A stretch of DNA of 12,690 bases from contig JAPLWR010000043.1 of the NCBI GenBank assembly GCA_026396495.1, positions 1 to 12,690 on the forward strand. Reading direction: 5' to 3'. The first letter of the stretch is position 1; each line of letters opens with the position of its first letter. This DNA comes from Candidatus Magasanikiibacteriota bacterium (GTDB lineage Bacteria > Patescibacteriota > Patescibacteriia > Magasanikbacterales > UBA10003). Below, one piece after another: positions 6,684 to 12,690 of the stretch. The notes below the pieces were generated by a model. The model did not search any database and was not told where the DNA came from. It worked only from the letters and a program-made list of their open reading frames with translations. A program made the translations under genes and the position numbers.

Positions 6684-8105
6684 TTAAAATGAGATAGCTA
6701 AAGCAGCAGTGTCAATATTACATATTAAACCCTGTCTTAATTCTTCAGGTTTAATTAAACTATTAGAATCCAATTTAGTCACAAAATCATTACTTAACCA
6801 ATTAATTAATGTCTGAGAAGTATGACTTAAATCTAAATTACAACTAGTAGGACCATTTTTACCTAAAATAAAAATAAAATCTGGTTTCAAAAGACCCAAA
6901 CCCTGAGTGAGTGTCAGTAAAAAATAACCTTTAACCCCACCATGAGAAGAACATTTAGTCTCTATATTATTTAGATCAGCAACAGACGCCTCCATCCGAT
7001 AAGAAATAATTTTTTTAGAACTATTTTCTTTATTTTCTAATGTAAAACTAGACTTATAACTTTCTCCATCATTACAAGCCAAATAAAGATCAATCGGACC
7101 AATACTACCTTTATTATAAACCCAAGGAAACTTCCATTTTTGTTCACTTCCCCTTACCACTCCACTAATAATACCTTTCACACAAGAATATAATTCTCCA
7201 TCCTCTGAACTACAAACTTGAGGATAATTATCTTCTGGAGATAAAAAACCACCATCCCCTTCCGTGGGACACAAATCTCCCATACAGGCATCTCCATTGG
7301 CAGTTTTTAAATAATAAGCCCAACCGCACTTAGGTGAATTTTTTTCTACTGGGGCCTTAACAACGATTGATGACTGACCGCCACCAGTATTTTTGGCTGA
7401 TAAAAAACTTGTCAAATTAATTGTGAAGTCAGTGTCTTTTAGTGAACTAAAAGGCACCCCTGCCTTAATAACATTTAATTTATTATCAAAAACAGCCGTC
7501 CCTCCATAAGCCACCAATCCTTCTTTGTTACCCATACAAAACAAACTTGATAAAATGACTGGTCTTAACATATAACTTCTAGGCAGTCTCAAATTTACTA
7601 AATCCGGATTAATTGTATAAAGCAAAGTGTAAGAACCTAAAATAATAACCAAACCCATCAAAGCACTGGAAATTCGTCCCTTAGCATCTTTAATTTTTTC
7701 AGGAGAACCAGCAGATGTCATATAAGCAAAGCCACCTACCATCACTAAAACAACTGCAATGGTTCCACCAACCCCCACCACCCAAAGATAAACGGTTTTA
7801 ATATAATCTCCTAAATCGGCAAACTGTACTTTTCCTCCGATAGTTATTTGAGCATCGGCTGGACCAGCTGGAATACAAGCACCTAAAGTACTACCACAAA
7901 TACCACTAGGCCCGCCCTCTAAAAAACTACTTTTTTCATTCCAATTCAATTTATTTTCTTCTAAAATAACTTTGCAGTATTCTCTACCCCAACACAATGG
8001 ATTGGTTTCTGGAGTCCCCTGAGCTAATACAATATTAGGCAGAAAAACTAAGGTAACAAAAAACAAGAGAAAGCAAACACTTAGCTGTTTTTTTAAAAAA
8101 AACAT
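6684..8105 (-). CDS. secreted/membrane pilin-like (VirB2/TrbC-like) protein with cysteine-rich tail
   Basis: 473 residues. Residues 1-28 form a Sec signal peptide (basic start, hydrophobic core, NIVLA before QG). A short cysteine-containing stretch (29-95) leads to two membrane helices at about 104-128 and 147-164. The cytoplasmic turn between them is TSAGSPEKIKDAKGRI, the pattern of the VirB2/TrbC-like pilin core frequent in Patescibacteria. Residues 165-473 are a long, probably extracytoplasmic domain I do not recognise. The mature protein has 14 cysteines (38, 44, 70, 77, 190, 260, 274, 279, 298, 308, 344, 385, 422, 462), an even number that suggests disulfides. The gene starts 22 nt after a DsbA-like gene, so the two are probably co-transcribed. 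Role is unknown: pilus subunit, secretion component or surface protein. No VirB4/VirD4-type ATPase is present. Confidence 0.78.
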   Translation of the reverse strand: MFFLKKQLSVCFLLFFVTLVFLPNIVLAQGTPETNPLCWGREYCKVILEENKLNWNEKSSFLEGGPSGICGSTLGACIPAGPADAQITIGGKVQFADLGDYIKTVYLWVVGVGGTIAVVLVMVGGFAYMTSAGSPEKIKDAKGRISSALMGLVIILGSYTLLYTINPDLVNLRLPRSYMLRPVILSSLFCMGNKEGLVAYGGTAVFDNKLNVIKAGVPFSSLKDTDFTINLTSFLSAKNTGGGQSSIVVKAPVEKNSPKCGWAYYLKTANGDACMGDLCPTEGDGGFLSPEDNYPQVCSSEDGELYSCVKGIISGVVRGSEQKWKFPWVYNKGSIGPIDLYLACNDGESYKSSFTLENKENSSKKIISYRMEASVADLNNIETKCSSHGGVKGYFLLTLTQGLGLLKPDFIFILGKNGPTSCNLDLSHTSQTLINWLSNDFVTKLDSNSLIKPEELRQGLICNIDTAALAISF

Positions 8106-8127
8106 ACGAGCGGAGTTAAATTTATTG

Positions 8128-8826
8128 TCACTTTATTTTAGTTACTATATTCTCCCAAGCGCTTAGAGGAACTGCCCCTTCCACCTTTTGACCGTTCACA
8201 AAAAAAGTAGGGGTACCATTCAATTCCAAGCCAAAACCATCCCCCCAATCGTTTTCTACCTTCTTCTTGGCTTCCTCACTATCTAAGCACTTAGTAAATG
8301 ATGGCACATCTAAACCAATTTGTCCAGAGTAGAGCAATAAGTCATCTTTAGTAAAGTTTTTTTGATTTTGAAATAGCTTGTCATGATAGGCCCAAAACTT
8401 ACCCTGAAGGCCCGCACAAACAGAGGCGACAGAAGCTTCTAATCCACCTTTATGAGCCTCATCCTGTAAGGGAAAATGCCTAACAGTCAAACCAACTCTT
8501 TCTGGGTAATTTGCCACCAATTCTCTCATTACTAAAAAAGCCTGTTTAGAAAACGGGCAAGTAAAATCTATAAACTCCACAATTTGTAATTTGGCAGTTG
8601 CATTACCAATGAAGGGAGAACCAGTACCTTTAATTTTAGATAAATCCACCGTGTTTTTAGTCTGACCAGAGGCACCAGTTTTAATGGCGCTAAAAGAACC
8701 TTGCCCTAAATCCACTAGATCCCCTCTTTGGATTTGACCATAATAACGGAGGACCAACCAACCAAAATAAAGAACAAACACCAAAATTATTACGCTAAGG
8801 GCCAACAAAAAGATTTTTTTGGTCAT
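8128..8826 (-). CDS. membrane-anchored DsbA/thioredoxin-fold protein with monothiol CPFS site
   Basis: 232 residues with the start at 8826. A hydrophobic anchor (about 5-25) is followed by a linker and then a DsbA/BdbD-like domain (about 68-232). QIVEFIDFTCPFSKQAF places the active site at residues 90-93. The usual CPxC is CPFS, so only the first cysteine C90 remains. VRHFPLQDEAH (115-125) and GTPTFFVNG with the cis-proline P206 fit the family, as do C137 and C180, which may pair with each other. It acts outside the membrane on thiols of secreted proteins; without the second cysteine a normal oxidase cycle is unlikely. An in-frame ATG at 8856 would add ten residues, but it overlaps the promoter -10 box (TATAATG) and would lie upstream of the predicted transcript start, so I prefer 8826. 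The cysteine-rich gene downstream is a likely partner. Confidence 0.88.
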   Translation of the reverse strand: MTKKIFLLALSVIILVFVLYFGWLVLRYYGQIQRGDLVDLGQGSFSAIKTGASGQTKNTVDLSKIKGTGSPFIGNATAKLQIVEFIDFTCPFSKQAFLVMRELVANYPERVGLTVRHFPLQDEAHKGGLEASVASVCAGLQGKFWAYHDKLFQNQKNFTKDDLLLYSGQIGLDVPSFTKCLDSEEAKKKVENDWGDGFGLELNGTPTFFVNGQKVEGAVPLSAWENIVTKIK

Positions 8827-8854
8827 ATGAGTTTTAATCTTCAACTTACTGCCC

Positions 8855-8883
8855 ATTATACACTTTTTTCATCTGTCAAGCAA
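8855..8883 (-). promoter_or_regulatory. promoter of the DsbA-like/pilin-like operon
   Basis: On the minus strand TTGCTT (8878-8883), 17-nt spacer and a perfect TATAAT (8855-8860). Predicted start is near 8848, downstream of the ATG at 8854-8856, which supports the inner start codon at 8826. A perfect TTGACA at 8874-8879 is only 13 nt from the -10 and so is probably not the -35. Confidence 0.55.
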
Positions 8884-8939
8884 GGATCAAGGGACTTAAA
8901 AACCAAAACCGCCTTCACCCTTAATAGTAAGTTCTTAAA

Positions 8940-8968
8940 TTGACAAAAAACACCCATATTGATATACT
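8940..8968 (+). promoter_or_regulatory. secG promoter, near-consensus, predicted leaderless
   Basis: Perfect TTGACA (8940-8945), 17-nt spacer, TATACT (8963-8968) with TGA before it (extended -10). Only 11 nt separate the -10 from the ATG at 8980, so the start near 8975 leaves about 5 nt of leader and no room for a Shine-Dalgarno. Confidence 0.7.
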
Positions 8969-8979
8969 TATAACTAACT

Positions 8980-9198
8980 ATGTCATACTTAAATATTGTA
9001 CAAATTATTTTAGCGGTACTTTTAGTAGCCGCCATCCTGCTTCAAGCCAAGGGAACTGGTTTATCTGGCGTCTTTGGCGGCGAAGGAAATATCTTTCGCA
9101 CCAAACGAGGATTTGAAAAAATACTCTTTTACGCTACCATCGCTTTAGCTGTACTTTTCTTTGCCACAGCCTTAGCCAACATTTACTTCTCCAAATAA
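8980..9198 (+). CDS. secG: preprotein translocase subunit SecG
   Basis: Small accessory subunit of the SecYEG protein-export channel in the cytoplasmic membrane. The 72-residue product has the SecG layout: helix 1 (about 4-22, NIVQIILAVLLVAAILLQ), a glycine-rich cytoplasmic loop (AKGTGLSGVFGGEG, 23-36), a basic stretch and a second helix (about 46-69). Length is normal for the family. It is the first gene of a run with the peptide-binding protein (37 nt gap) and tRNA-Leu. Its promoter is the best in the window, and the predicted mRNA has almost no leader. Divergent from the DsbA-like gene across a 153-nt gap from that gene's start codon. Confidence 0.93.
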   Translation: MSYLNIVQIILAVLLVAAILLQAKGTGLSGVFGGEGNIFRTKRGFEKILFYATIALAVLFFATALANIYFSK

Positions 9199-9199
9199 T

Positions 9200-9229
9200 A
9201 ATTAAACTCCCTGCAGGTGTTTTAATTTT
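9200..9229 (+). promoter_or_regulatory. hairpin between secG and the peptide-binding protein
   Basis: AATTAAAC (9200-9207) and CC (9209-9210) pair with GG (9216-9217) and GTTTTAATT (9219-9227) around loop CTGCA, with a T-T mismatch and a bulged T. The arm ends in a T-rich stretch 7 nt before the GTG start, so it may attenuate transcription or limit translation. The pairing is largely AT. Confidence 0.3.
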
Positions 9230-9235
9230 ATTCAT

Positions 9236-11242
9236 GTGAATTTTATTCCACGTTTTCAAAATTGGACTAAAAAGAAATACGGAGAAATAAAAGTTTGGCA
9301 ACAAACTCATGTCTTTCCCCAAAAAAATTTAGACCAAAAAATGGTCCTGGGTTTGATCAAAAAAAATAAATTGCCAGCTTTTAAGCAACTCCGTCTAATC
9401 CATAAATTTATAACTGCCCAGGAGAAAAAAACTCTTGGTCTTTTAGTAATTCTCATTATTTTTTCTTTGGGAGTGATGGCAGTAGAAACTTACTTGCAAC
9501 ACAGAGTAATTAAACCAGCTGTAGGAGGAGAATATGTAGAAGGTATTGTAGGCTACCCTAATACCATTAATCCCCTTTTTAGCTCTCTTAACCAAGTAGA
9601 TGCTGATTTGTGCCGCTTAATGTACGCCGGTTTATTTAAATATGATCAAGCAATGAACTTGGTACCCGATTTGGCTGAGAGTTTCACTTTAGATAAGACA
9701 GAAAAAATTTATACTATTAAAATAAAGCCTGACTTAAAGTGGCAAGATGGAGAACCTTTAACCATAGAAGACGTAGGTTTTACTATTAATTCTATTCAGA
9801 ATGCAGAAACACAATCACCTTTATGGGTAAGCTTTCAAGGTGTAATTTTCAATAAAATAGATGATTCCACTTTTACTTTAGAATTATCCCAGCCTTTTGC
9901 CCCATTTACTAACTTGTTAACCACTGGCATTATTCCGGAACACTTGTGGCAAGAGATTCCACAAAAAAATCTTCGCTTCAGCTCCATCAATTTAAAACCA
10001 ATTGGTGCTGGACCCTACATGTTTGATTCCTTTAGCAAAGATTCTAAAGGCAACATTAAATCTTATACTTTAAAACCCAACCCATATTATCACGGACAAA
10101 AACCCTATCTTAAAATATTTACTTTAAAATTTTTCAATGATCAAGATAGTGCTTTTGAAACTTTAAAAAATCACCAAATTAATGGATTGAGTTTTTTAAC
10201 TAAAGATGAGAAAGAAAAAATCAATCGCAAAAGTCTTAATATTCATTCCCTACGTTTGCCATATTATTCCACCATCTTCTTAAACCAAAAATCTAATTTG
10301 CTATTACGCAGTAAACCTTTAAGAGAAGCCTTGGAATCTGGTATAGATAAAAACCAATTAGTGGCAGTGAGTTTAAAAGGTGAAGGTTTGGCCATCCATG
10401 GACCAATTTTGCCCTTTCAAGTAGGTTTTACTCAAGATTTTAAAATTGTTTACGATGAAAAATTAGCATCTAAAAAATTAGATGATGATGGTTGGAAAAT
10501 AATTACCCGCGAAGAATTTATCGAGAAAAGAAAAAAAGAGTTATACCAAGCTTGGTTAGATGACCAAACAGCTAAACAAACTGCAGCTAATGGAGGAAAG
10601 CCCAAAAAATTAACTGCAGAAGAGACTGCCCAACAAAAGATATATGGTGAGGAATATTTAGTTAAAGTTACAGCTGATCTAGAAAAAATTGATCCTCAAC
10701 AAAAAATTTATCGTCAAAAAAATAATTACGGTTTGACCATTAAACTAACTACCGTTAACCAACCTGAATTCGTGCAAACCGCCAACCTGGTGAAAGAAAA
10801 CTGGCAGGATTTAGGTATTCAAGTAGAAATAGAAGTATTAGATAATGAAAAAATTAAGGAAGTAATTAAGAATCGTCGTTACGAGGCGTTATTGTATGGT
10901 ATTTTATCTGGTGCTGATCCCGACCCGTTTCCTTTTTGGCATTCCTCACAAGTCAATTACCCAGGGTTAAATTTGGCTGGTTTTGTCAATCGCCAAGCCG
11001 ATGATAATTTAGAAACAGCCAGAGCAACCAATAACGTGGCTGCCAGAACCAAAGCTTACTACAATTTTCAAAAATTAGTAGCTCAAGATGTACCAGCAAT
11101 TTTCCTTTACTCTTCTAGCTACCTATACCCGCAAGATAATAGTTTAAAAGGTTTTAACCAATACAGAATTTTTGACGCCGCTGATAGATTTAATGGAGTA
11201 ACAGACTGGTACCTGAATACTAAAAATGAATGGCAGTGGTAA
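9236..11242 (+). CDS. membrane-anchored oligopeptide-binding protein (SBP_bac_5, OppA/DppA family)
   Basis: Extracytoplasmic substrate-binding protein of peptide-type ABC transporters. The 668-residue product starts at GTG; the overlapping ATG at 9234 meets a stop at once. Residues 1-66 are basic and have no signal peptide, then comes one membrane helix (about 67-83, LGLLVILIIFSLGVMAV) with the binding domain outside. Family marks include MYAGLFKYDQAMNLVPDLAESF-like sequence (129-150), IKPDLKWQDGEPLTIEDV (163-180), GAGPYMF (257-263) and PLREALESGIDKNQLV (361-376). A charged, largely helical insert of about 70 residues (422-495) interrupts the domain after DDDGW. There is no lipobox; anchoring is by the helix rather than a lipid. 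No permease or ATPase genes are adjacent, so its transporter partner, if any, lies elsewhere. It probably shares the secG transcript. Confidence 0.92.
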   Translation: MNFIPRFQNWTKKKYGEIKVWQQTHVFPQKNLDQKMVLGLIKKNKLPAFKQLRLIHKFITAQEKKTLGLLVILIIFSLGVMAVETYLQHRVIKPAVGGEYVEGIVGYPNTINPLFSSLNQVDADLCRLMYAGLFKYDQAMNLVPDLAESFTLDKTEKIYTIKIKPDLKWQDGEPLTIEDVGFTINSIQNAETQSPLWVSFQGVIFNKIDDSTFTLELSQPFAPFTNLLTTGIIPEHLWQEIPQKNLRFSSINLKPIGAGPYMFDSFSKDSKGNIKSYTLKPNPYYHGQKPYLKIFTLKFFNDQDSAFETLKNHQINGLSFLTKDEKEKINRKSLNIHSLRLPYYSTIFLNQKSNLLLRSKPLREALESGIDKNQLVAVSLKGEGLAIHGPILPFQVGFTQDFKIVYDEKLASKKLDDDGWKIITREEFIEKRKKELYQAWLDDQTAKQTAANGGKPKKLTAEETAQQKIYGEEYLVKVTADLEKIDPQQKIYRQKNNYGLTIKLTTVNQPEFVQTANLVKENWQDLGIQVEIEVLDNEKIKEVIKNRRYEALLYGILSGADPDPFPFWHSSQVNYPGLNLAGFVNRQADDNLETARATNNVAARTKAYYNFQKLVAQDVPAIFLYSSSYLYPQDNSLKGFNQYRIFDAADRFNGVTDWYLNTKNEWQW

Positions 11243-11247
11243 CTAAG

Positions 11248-11329
11248 GCCGATGTGGTGAAATTGGTAAACACGTACGCTTCAGAGGCGTATGCCGCAAG
11301 GTTTGTGGGTTCGAGTCCCACCATCGGCA
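11248..11329 (+). tRNA. tRNA-Leu, anticodon CAG
   Basis: An 82-nt type II cloverleaf. Acceptor GCCGATG pairs with CATCGGC (discriminator A). D-arm is GTG/CAC with GGT in the loop, anticodon stem TACGC/GCGTA around TTCAGAG with CAG at 11282-11284, a long variable arm with CC-GCAA-GG, and T-arm GTGGG-TTCGAGT-CCCAC. It reads leucine CUG codons. The CCA end is not encoded. It begins 5 nt after the stop of the peptide-binding protein gene, so it is probably processed from that transcript, and a terminator follows. Confidence 0.96.
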
Positions 11330-11345
11330 TTGTGCAGATTAAAAG

Positions 11346-11373
11346 CATCCCTAAAAGGGGTGTTTTTGTTTTT
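11346..11373 (+). terminator. terminator after tRNA-Leu
   Basis: CATCCCT (11346-11352) pairs with AGGGGTG (11356-11362), with one T-G wobble and loop AAA, followed by TTTTTGTTTTT. It ends the secG, peptide-binding protein and tRNA run. Confidence 0.78.
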
Positions 11374-11395
11374 ACCTAAAACGATCATTATGGCC

Positions 11396-11424
11396 TTGAC
11401 AAAATTGCCAAAAAATGTTAATGT
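11396..11424 (+). promoter_or_regulatory. promoter of the lipoprotein gene, extended -10
   Basis: Perfect TTGACA (11396-11401), 17-nt spacer, TAATGT (11419-11424) preceded by TGT. Predicted start is near 11431, giving a leader of about 48 nt. Confidence 0.58.
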
Positions 11425-11466
11425 TTTCTCAACGCCCAAAGTTGGGTGATGTTTCACAACAGTCTT

Positions 11467-11472
11467 AGGAGG
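11467..11472 (+). promoter_or_regulatory. Shine-Dalgarno of the lipoprotein gene
   Basis: AGGAGG within TAGGAGGTG, a perfect match to the 16S 3' end, 6 nt before the ATG at 11479. It decides the start against in-frame GTG/ATG at 11446 and 11449. It is the strongest ribosome binding site in the window. Confidence 0.85.
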
Positions 11473-11478
11473 TGTTCG

Positions 11479-11808
11479 ATGGGCAAGAAGATTGTGTCCT
11501 TTTTCCTGATTTCCCTCATGTTCCTTTCGATCGCTGGTTGTGGGGATGACAAGCAAATCTGTCTCCATCCGAAGGACAAAACCACTGGGGTAGTCAAGGA
11601 AGACTGCCATACCTTTGAAACGTATGGTCTTCTCAACGCCAATGATAACCAGAACCCCGACGTCAAGTACAAGGTGATTTGGGGCAATGTTTTCTGGGGA
11701 GTGGCCCTCTCTGGGTGTTTCCTTCTCCCCACCATTTACTTCTTTGGCTTCAGTATGTTTGAACCTGTCGCCGAAAAGCTCCCTGGCACGCCTGGGGCCA
11801 TCAACTGA
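11479..11808 (+). CDS. small lipoprotein/membrane protein of unknown function
   Basis: 109 residues. A lipoprotein signal peptide (MGKKIVSFFLISLMFLSIAG) ends in the lipobox I-A-G-C, so C21 is probably lipidated and becomes the mature N-terminus. A hydrophilic, cysteine-containing segment follows (C28, C43), then FETYGLLNANDNQNP and a hydrophobic stretch at about 68-93 (VIWGNVFWGVALSGCFLLPT) that is probably a membrane helix. The tail FGFSMFEPV leads to a proline/glycine-rich end. I recall similar small proteins with a YGL motif and a FGFS-EPV tail in Patescibacteria, but know no function for them. It is a self-contained unit with its own promoter, perfect Shine-Dalgarno and terminator, is richer in G+C than its neighbours, and is the only complete gene in the window ending in TGA. 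Either acquired or highly expressed. Confidence 0.8.
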   Translation: MGKKIVSFFLISLMFLSIAGCGDDKQICLHPKDKTTGVVKEDCHTFETYGLLNANDNQNPDVKYKVIWGNVFWGVALSGCFLLPTIYFFGFSMFEPVAEKLPGTPGAIN

Positions 11809-11830
11809 AAATCAACATCAACGTCCCCAC

Positions 11831-11863
11831 CCACCTGCGATTGTATCAATGGTGGCTTTTTTT
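11831..11863 (+). terminator. terminator of the lipoprotein gene
   Basis: CCACC (11831-11835) pairs with GGTGG (11851-11855). Inside, ATTG pairs with CAAT around TAT. One C and seven T follow. It lies 22 nt after the stop codon. Confidence 0.7.
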
Positions 11864-11878
11864 ATTTCCCCCTTTTCC

Positions 11879-11887
11879 TGGTAAAAT
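11879..11887 (+). promoter_or_regulatory. extended -10 of the DUF2079 gene, predicted leaderless
   Basis: TGG followed by TAAAAT (11882-11887) ends 6 nt before the ATG, so the transcript would begin at the start codon. The -35 position holds only a T-rich stretch from the preceding terminator. No Shine-Dalgarno. Confidence 0.45.
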
Positions 11888-11893
11888 ACAGCT

Positions 11894-12690
11894 ATGACTA
11901 AACTATTCAAAAATCCAGTCTTTTATCTTGCCTTAAGCATTATCATTTATATTGCTGTTTTCTTTTACTTATCTTTTTATAAATACGCTAATTTTTTATA
12001 CAACCTGGAGGATCTATCTATTTTCATTAACACCCTTTACAATACTGCACACGGCAATTGGTTCTGGTTTTCTACTCATGGAGGATACAGTTACTTAGGA
12101 GACCACTTGGAATTAATTTTAATTTTTCTTGTTCCCTTTTATCGTTTATTTCCAACTCCCCTCACTCTTTTATTTTTCCAGACATTACTTATTGGACTAA
12201 GCGCCTGGCCATTATATTTAATCTCTAAAAAATTTTTCTCCCACTCCCCTAACCTCACTCCCACTCTACAAAAATTTGGCCCGCTTTTAATCGCCATTAC
12301 TTTTCTTACCAATCCCTATTTACACAATATTAATTTAGATGAATTTCATCTGGCACCTTTTTTAATATTCTTTTTTCTTTGGACATTTTATTTTTATCTA
12401 CAAAAAAATTACAAACTATTTTGGCTTTTTTTTATCCTGACTTTGATCAGCCGAGAAGACGCCTGCCTTACTCTAGGTGCCTTGTCTTTAGTAGCTGTTT
12501 GGGAACACAGAAAAAATTTATGGGCTAACAAAAAATGGTGGCTTTACCCCATGTTAATTTCTGGCGTCTGGTTTTTAATCGCCATGACCGCAATTAATTA
12601 TTTTAACCCCGGTGATGGTTACAAATACCTCTTACTCTACGGCAATATTTTTGACCCACTTAATTGGCTCCTAAAAATTTTTAGTACAAA
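11894..12690 (+). CDS. DUF2079 multi-spanning membrane protein (3' part outside window)
   Basis: The frame opens at the ATG at 11894 and has no stop before the window ends; 265 residues are visible. Very hydrophobic, with membrane helices at about 9-28, 72-88, 90-110, 128-140, 154-169, 176-186, 193-204 and 217-235. The DUF2079 pattern is clear: LEDLSIFINTLYNTAHGNWF (38-57), an extracytoplasmic loop with YLGDHLELIL (66-75), FPTPLTLLFFQTLLIG (86-101), NINLDEFHLAPF (145-156) and ISREDACLTLGA (185-196). The family has a GT-C-like glycosyltransferase/dolichyl-mannosyltransferase-type topology but its substrate is unknown. The acidic pairs ED39-40, GD69-70 and RED187-189 are conserved in kind. Predicted promoter lies directly before the ATG, after the lipoprotein terminator. 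Confidence 0.88.
   Translation, partial: MTKLFKNPVFYLALSIIIYIAVFFYLSFYKYANFLYNLEDLSIFINTLYNTAHGNWFWFSTHGGYSYLGDHLELILIFLVPFYRLFPTPLTLLFFQTLLIGLSAWPLYLISKKFFSHSPNLTPTLQKFGPLLIAITFLTNPYLHNINLDEFHLAPFLIFFFLWTFYFYLQKNYKLFWLFFILTLISREDACLTLGALSLVAVWEHRKNLWANKKWWLYPMLISGVWFLIAMTAINYFNPGDGYKYLLLYGNIFDPLNWLLKIFST

Noticed and set aside
8827..8856. ATG at 8856 as start of the DsbA-like gene
   Set aside because: The codon overlaps the -10 box TATAAT, so the transcript should start downstream of it. The inner ATG gives a normal anchor.
11435..11446. CCCAA/TTGGG inverted repeat in the lipoprotein leader as a riboswitch or operator
   Set aside because: Only five pairs with a two-base loop; no further structure that would make a regulatory element.
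11446..11478. Earlier GTG/ATG start of the lipoprotein gene
   Set aside because: It would place the perfect Shine-Dalgarno inside the coding region and bury the lipoprotein signal peptide behind a polar stretch.
11281..11735. Minus-strand open frames across tRNA-Leu and the lipoprotein gene
   Set aside because: They overlap a clear tRNA and a gene with promoter, SD and terminator on the plus strand, and show no recognisable protein pattern.
11806..11900. UGA recoded as glycine (code 25), as in some Patescibacteria
   Set aside because: No gene here has an in-frame TGA, and the lipoprotein gene ends in TGA directly before its terminator; reading through would run into the terminator and the next gene's start.
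1..12690. CRISPR array, insertion sequence, toxin-antitoxin or phage module
   Set aside because: No spaced direct repeats, transposase, terminal inverted repeats or recognisable toxin or phage proteins were seen on either strand.

Overview
The window looks like a piece of a Patescibacteria (candidate phyla radiation) chromosome. The evidence is indirect. The coding is tight and AT-rich, with reading frames using the standard bacterial code. A VirB2/TrbC-like two-helix pilin core carries a long secreted tail, an archaeal-type CMP kinase stands in for the usual bacterial one, and an oligopeptide-binding protein is anchored by a transmembrane helix and stands alone. There is also a small lipoprotein/membrane protein and a DUF2079 membrane protein. 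No 16S or other phylogenetic marker strong enough to fix the lineage is present, so the assignment is an inference.

Left end (1-1206, minus strand): the N-terminal 248 residues of a GspE/PilB-type ATPase, cut by the window edge and with several conserved positions altered. Upstream of it on the same strand lies a 111-residue unknown protein ending at a TTTAG tandem repeat and a weak terminator. The left gene is visibly richer in G+C than the middle of the window.

Region 1206-3760: a face-to-face promoter pair separates the unknown gene from rluA (pseudouridine synthase). rluA is followed 7 nt later by a CMP-kinase-like gene, then by rplS (ribosomal protein L19) with its own promoter and strong terminator. 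A small SD-led gene for a degenerate receiver-like protein ends at a bidirectional terminator shared with uvrA.

Region 3774-8856 (minus strand): a membrane-anchored DsbA-like protein with a single active-site cysteine (CPFS) is followed 22 nt later by a secreted, cysteine-rich pilin-like protein, then by uvrA with a 78-nt leader that can form a hairpin. The thiol protein and its cysteine-rich neighbour (14 cysteines after the signal peptide) probably work together outside the membrane.

Region 8940-11373 (plus strand): secG, a 668-residue oligopeptide-binding protein and a type II tRNA-Leu(CAG) lie in one run ending at a terminator. Right end: a self-contained, G+C-richer lipoprotein gene with promoter, perfect Shine-Dalgarno and terminator, then the start of a DUF2079 membrane protein running off the window.

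A recurrent theme is the promoter: 17-bp spacers, TGn extended -10 boxes, and three genes (rplS, secG, DUF2079) whose -10 box lies only 6 to 11 nt before the ATG, which predicts leaderless or nearly leaderless mRNAs. I did not find a defence system, CRISPR array, mobile element or other clearly new system here. Most of the window is ordinary housekeeping sequence with some unusual variants.
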